Assembly (NCBI RefSeq): GCF_014203355.1
Contig: NZ_JACHIR010000001.1
Location: forward strand, 8,620,038 to 8,684,037
Source of the DNA: Kutzneria kofuensis
GTDB lineage: Bacteria > Actinomycetota > Actinomycetes > Mycobacteriales > Pseudonocardiaceae
Direction of reading: 5' to 3'
Length of the DNA: 64,000 bases
Part shown: positions 60,841 to 64,000 of the stretch, piece after piece
Layout of the letters: every line of letters begins with the position of its first letter
Position numbering within the stretch: position 1 is the stretch's first letter
Notes under the pieces: generated by a model
What the model saw: the letters and a program-made list of their open reading frames with translations, nothing else
The model's database searches: none
Told to the model about the DNA's origin: nothing
Program-made: the position numbers and the translations under genes

Positions 60841-63663
60841 TTACTCTCCGGAATGTTGTCGGAGATAGTTCCGTGCGGCTTGGGTGATCGGGTGGTCCCG
60901 TCCCAAGGCTGTTAAGGCGATGATGCCCGTCCGTCTGTAGAGCAGGTGCGCCTCGCGTCGCCGTCCCACGTCGTGGTAAGCGCAGGCGAGGTTGTGGCCG
61001 ATGGTGAGCGTCTTGGGATCGCTGTTGCCGTGCAGGTTCTCGGACTCGACATAGGCCCGCTCGAGGTACGGGATAGCCACGTCCGCCCGTCCCGCGGCGT
61101 AGTAGGCGATGGCAAGGTTGCTGGCGGAGGCGACGGTATCGGGATGGGTGTCGCCCAGCATTCGCCGGGCGGCAGTGAATATCTGCGCGCGGAGCGGGAT
61201 CTCCTGGTCTGGCCGCCCGTCGGAGTGGTAGGCGCACGCAAGCGCGGCGACCAGTCCACGCGTGACCTCGTGGTCCTCGCCGTGTACCCGCCGGCTCTCG
61301 CTCAGGGCGCGCTCGTAGAGCGAAATCGCGTCGTTCAACCGGCCTGCCTCGCTGTACATCAGCGCGAGGCAGCCAGCCGTCTCCACCGTGTCGGGATGGC
61401 CATCGCCCAGCACGCGACGCTGGTCAGCGAGGGTCTGCTCCGAGAGGCGGATCGCCTCGTCGAGCCGTCCGGCGTCGCGGCAGGCGTAGGCGAGTATGGC
61501 CGCCGAGTAGAGGGTGTCAGGGTGATGGTCGCCCAGCACCAGTCGCCGGTCGGCGAGGGTTTGCTCGGACAGCCGGATCGCCTCGTCCAGACGGCCGGCC
61601 ACGCGGTAGGTGTGCGCCAGGCTGTTGGCTGTGAACAAGGCGTCGAGATTGTGTTCGCCGTACAGCCGCCGCTGGTCGCCGAGGGTCTGCTCAAAGAGCG
61701 GGATCGCCTCGCCCAGCCGCCCGGCCGACTCGTACAGGCCGGCGAGGTTGCTTGCGGCGCGCAGCGTGTAGGGGTGGTCGTCGCCGTGCTGCCGCCGGAG
61801 CGCGTCGAGAGCCGGCTCAAGCAGTTGGATCCCCTTATCCGGCTCGTGTGCGACCTGATAGGCGCAGGCAAGGCAGTCTGCAGCGCCGAGTGTGAAGAGT
61901 TCGTCGTCGCCGAGACGCCCTCGCGCGGAGATGAGTACCTGCTCGAAGAGTGGGATCGCGTCGGCGAGCCGTCCAGCTTGTTGATAGGCGGCCGCGAGAT
62001 GACTCGCTGAGTTCCACGTGGTCGCGTGGTCATCACCGAACACGCGCCGCGCCGCGGACAGAGTCCGCTCAAGAAGCGTGATCGCCTCGTCCAACTGGCC
62101 CACGTCACGGTAGGCACTGGCGAGGTTGCCGGCCGCGGCCAGGGCGTCGGGATCCTCCTCACCGAGGGTCTGGTGCGCGGCCGTGAGAACCTGCTCGAAA
62201 AGCTCGATCGCGTCACCGAGCCGCCCCGTACGGTGGTAGGCGACGGCGAGGTCATGCAGCGCGCCGAGCCGCCCGGGCTCGTCATCGTCGCAGTGGAGGC
62301 TGTGATCGGCGTGAACCGCCTCGGCGAGACGCACCGCCCGGTCTGCAGCCGCCCCATGGGTCAGCTGCCGCACGGCCCATCGGCGCAGGGCCAGGACCCG
62401 CAGAACCACGGAAGCCGAACTACCGTGGGTTCGGGTGTGTTCCCAGAGCGTCTCGATGTGGCGGACGAGCTCGTCGCCCTGGTCCCGGCGCCGCCACGCT
62501 TCCTGCTGCACGAAAGTCGCCTCGTCCAGCAGGCAGGCCGCGCGGTTGATCACCGCGGAGAGGCCATGGTCCACGCGCTCGCGTAGCACACGTTGGGTGA
62601 CCCGGTGCATCACCACCACCGTGTCGCCGGAGCCGCCGGCGAACTCGATCAGCGACGCGTCGAACAGTGTGTTCAAGAGATCATCGTCGGCGTTGAGCAG
62701 GGCGTGGGAGACACCATCCGGCGACAGCACACTGAGCAGATCCAGCACGGCCAGCTCAGCGGTCGTCTCCGCTGCCAGGAAGGGCATGACAGCCAGCAGG
62801 ATGGCCTCGGCCGCACCGAGCGGGTACGGGTCACCGGAACGAGCCGTCAATGCCTGCTCGAGCGAGATGTTCTCAAGCCAGCGCAGGTACGTGCCGTAGT
62901 CACCGGTCCGCGGTGGTCTGGCGAGACGCGCGGCAGCCTGGGCAAGTGCGAGTGGGAGGTACCCCAGCTTGGCAGCAAGTGTCCGCGCGCCCGCTTCGTC
63001 CCGAATACCCGTCGAGCTGAACAGGAACCGCGCCGCGGTGTCTGGACTGAACAGGTCCACCGGCACACGTGCGCCAAGTCGTTCAACCGCGCGGATAGCG
63101 CTGGTCAGCACGATCTGTGTGCTGCCGGTAGCCGGCAGATACGGCGTCACGTGCTCGGGGTCGGTGACATTGTCAAACACCAGCAAAGCGGGGTCGCGGC
63201 GGGTGCTCAGCAGGCTTCGTAGGCGAGCGAGAACAGTGGCGTCGCGGTCGCTCTCCCGGCGGAGGTTGAGCATGTCGGCCAGTTCGACCAGCCCTGTCAC
63301 GACTGCGTCGGCGGTCTCGCCAGGGATCCAGGCGACCAGCCACCCGTCAAGGATTCGTTGCCGCGCATAGGCTCCGACCAGCTGGGTCTTGCCCGTGCCC
63401 CGCTGCCCGGTGACCGCACACACCACGGCCAGCATTCCGCCCCCGGCGAGCCGGGCCAACTCGTCGACTTGCTCCCGAGGCTGAAAGTGCTGCGGTTCGC
63501 GCGGCACCGGCCCCACGACGATCTGGCCGGTATCCGCCGGCGCCCCAGGGGCCGCGAGGTACACGTTGTTGATCGACCCGGCCTGAACGACGTTGTGTGC
63601 CTGGCCGCAGACCTCGTTGCGCACCGGTACCGGATCTTCGCCGCCTTGCCTGGGTTCAGTCAC
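60841..63663 (-). CDS. NB-ARC/TPR receptor with an N-terminal amyloid-like motif
   Basis: A 940-aa NLR-like STAND protein. N-terminus: CGQAHNVVQAGSINNVYL, which resembles the amyloid-signalling (RHIM/BASS-like) motifs of bacterial NLRs. NB-ARC: AVTGQRGTGKTQLVGAYA (Walker A), RDPALLVFDNVTD (Walker B), STQIVLTSAI, LGYLPLALAQAAARL (GLPL). A winged-helix region follows, then about ten TPR units of the LGDxHPDTL type. It probably senses a signal through the TPRs and triggers a partner by amyloid templating; no effector with the same motif lies in the window. GTG 63663 overlaps the stop of a small upstream ORF (GTGA). Confidence 0.9.
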   Translation of the reverse strand: MTEPRQGGEDPVPVRNEVCGQAHNVVQAGSINNVYLAAPGAPADTGQIVVGPVPREPQHFQPREQVDELARLAGGGMLAVVCAVTGQRGTGKTQLVGAYARQRILDGWLVAWIPGETADAVVTGLVELADMLNLRRESDRDATVLARLRSLLSTRRDPALLVFDNVTDPEHVTPYLPATGSTQIVLTSAIRAVERLGARVPVDLFSPDTAARFLFSSTGIRDEAGARTLAAKLGYLPLALAQAAARLARPPRTGDYGTYLRWLENISLEQALTARSGDPYPLGAAEAILLAVMPFLAAETTAELAVLDLLSVLSPDGVSHALLNADDDLLNTLFDASLIEFAGGSGDTVVVMHRVTQRVLRERVDHGLSAVINRAACLLDEATFVQQEAWRRRDQGDELVRHIETLWEHTRTHGSSASVVLRVLALRRWAVRQLTHGAAADRAVRLAEAVHADHSLHCDDDEPGRLGALHDLAVAYHRTGRLGDAIELFEQVLTAAHQTLGEEDPDALAAAGNLASAYRDVGQLDEAITLLERTLSAARRVFGDDHATTWNSASHLAAAYQQAGRLADAIPLFEQVLISARGRLGDDELFTLGAADCLACAYQVAHEPDKGIQLLEPALDALRRQHGDDHPYTLRAASNLAGLYESAGRLGEAIPLFEQTLGDQRRLYGEHNLDALFTANSLAHTYRVAGRLDEAIRLSEQTLADRRLVLGDHHPDTLYSAAILAYACRDAGRLDEAIRLSEQTLADQRRVLGDGHPDTVETAGCLALMYSEAGRLNDAISLYERALSESRRVHGEDHEVTRGLVAALACAYHSDGRPDQEIPLRAQIFTAARRMLGDTHPDTVASASNLAIAYYAAGRADVAIPYLERAYVESENLHGNSDPKTLTIGHNLACAYHDVGRRREAHLLYRRTGIIALTALGRDHPITQAARNYLRQHSGE

Positions 63664-63857
63664 AGCGCTGCCCTGTCGTAGTCCGGCAGTCGGAGTACGA
63701 ATGTCGGATCGACGGCTACCGCATGACCGTTACACAGCAGTCCCATCCGCTGGCGCCGCGACGATGACTGGAAGGGTGAACGAGAGACGACGATCAGGTG
63801 GCGACACATCATCCTCTCGGGCCGGATCCACTCACGCGCTTGCGCCTTCGAACCCAC
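63660..63857 (-). CDS. small ORF overlapping the NB-ARC gene
   Basis: A 65-codon frame whose TGA overlaps the GTG of the NB-ARC receptor. An in-frame ATG within it (MCRHLIVVSRSPFQSSSRRQ) may be the true start. The end GHAVAVDPTFVLRLPDYDRA looks protein-like. Nothing is recognisable. If real, it could be the N-terminal part of an upstream effector or a coupled leader; the window ends too soon to decide. 63858-64000 holds nothing I can identify. Confidence 0.35.
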   Translation of the reverse strand: MGSKAQAREWIRPERMMCRHLIVVSRSPFQSSSRRQRMGLLCNGHAVAVDPTFVLRLPDYDRAAL

Positions 63858-64000
63858 CTAGCACATCCGCTACTGCCGCAGACCGCGCGTTGGCTCGACC
63901 TGCGACACGCGTCTCGGAACGCGTGGCCGACCAGAACGGGCGCGCCGTAGGCAGGCGGCGGCAGCGCTGGGGAGCAACCGTGTGCGCTGAACGGTCCCCA

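Overview
The window is high-GC DNA (roughly 70% GC by eye, with GTG starts and many 4-nt overlapping operon junctions). Its gene families are typical of filamentous actinomycetes: GAF-ANTAR proteins, Methyltransf_19 (DUF574) enzymes, EACC1 and WD40 proteins, NB-ARC-TPR receptors and DUF6131. A member of Pseudonocardiales is the best guess, but nothing here proves the genus.

Layout. 1-6.8 kb: end of an AI-2E-family permease, a small CxxC/RGCxC protein coupled to a carboxylate-amine ligase, a GT4 glycosyltransferase, two unrelated fatty-acid desaturases and a broken transaldolase. 7-18.6 kb: a stress and partner-switching region with three GAF-ANTAR regulators, CsbD, a DUF6131 membrane peptide, an RsbQ/RsbP-like pair, a frameshifted cold-shock gene, an RsbW-like ATPase, an IS110 transposase, a Methyltransf_19 enzyme and a small LuxR-type regulator. 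18.7-35.5 kb: accessory metabolism and regulation (EACC1-WD40 fusion, TetR/SDR pair, MBL-fold enzyme with a Tat-like leader, alpha/beta hydrolases, amidohydrolase/AraC pair, cupin/TetR pair, HIT, GNAT) mixed with many gene remnants (DUF1349, quinone reductase, aldehyde dehydrogenase, NB-ARC-TPR, IS630, hydrolase). 36-39 kb: a decayed integrase gene interrupted by an IS110 element whose ends and bridge-RNA guide loops can be read directly. 39-40.5 kb: a second Methyltransf_19 enzyme and a remnant.

40.5-55.8 kb holds the most interesting block. A seven-gene minus-strand operon, with every junction overlapping, encodes a Clp-like AAA+ unfoldase, a Ser/Thr kinase, a 1618-aa helical-repeat protein, a J-like protein, a GrpE-like protein, an Hsp70 with an extended C-terminus and a zinc-ribbon/TPR protein. 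Transcribed divergently are a small EACC1-type protein and a CHAT (caspase-like) protease with two Clp-N-like segments at its C-terminus. I read this as a signal-controlled proteolytic system: substrate recognition and remodelling by a private Hsp70 set and an unfoldase, control by the kinase, execution by the CHAT protease. A role in biological conflict is inference.

56-64 kb: a secreted proline-iminopeptidase-like enzyme, a wrecked prophage packaging module (portal, large and small terminase, all broken) with an intact small secreted protein inside it, and an NB-ARC-TPR receptor carrying an N-terminal motif that resembles bacterial amyloid-signalling motifs, preceded by a possible coupled small ORF. 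Across the window about fifteen gene remnants are recognisable, so this is an accessory, high-turnover region.
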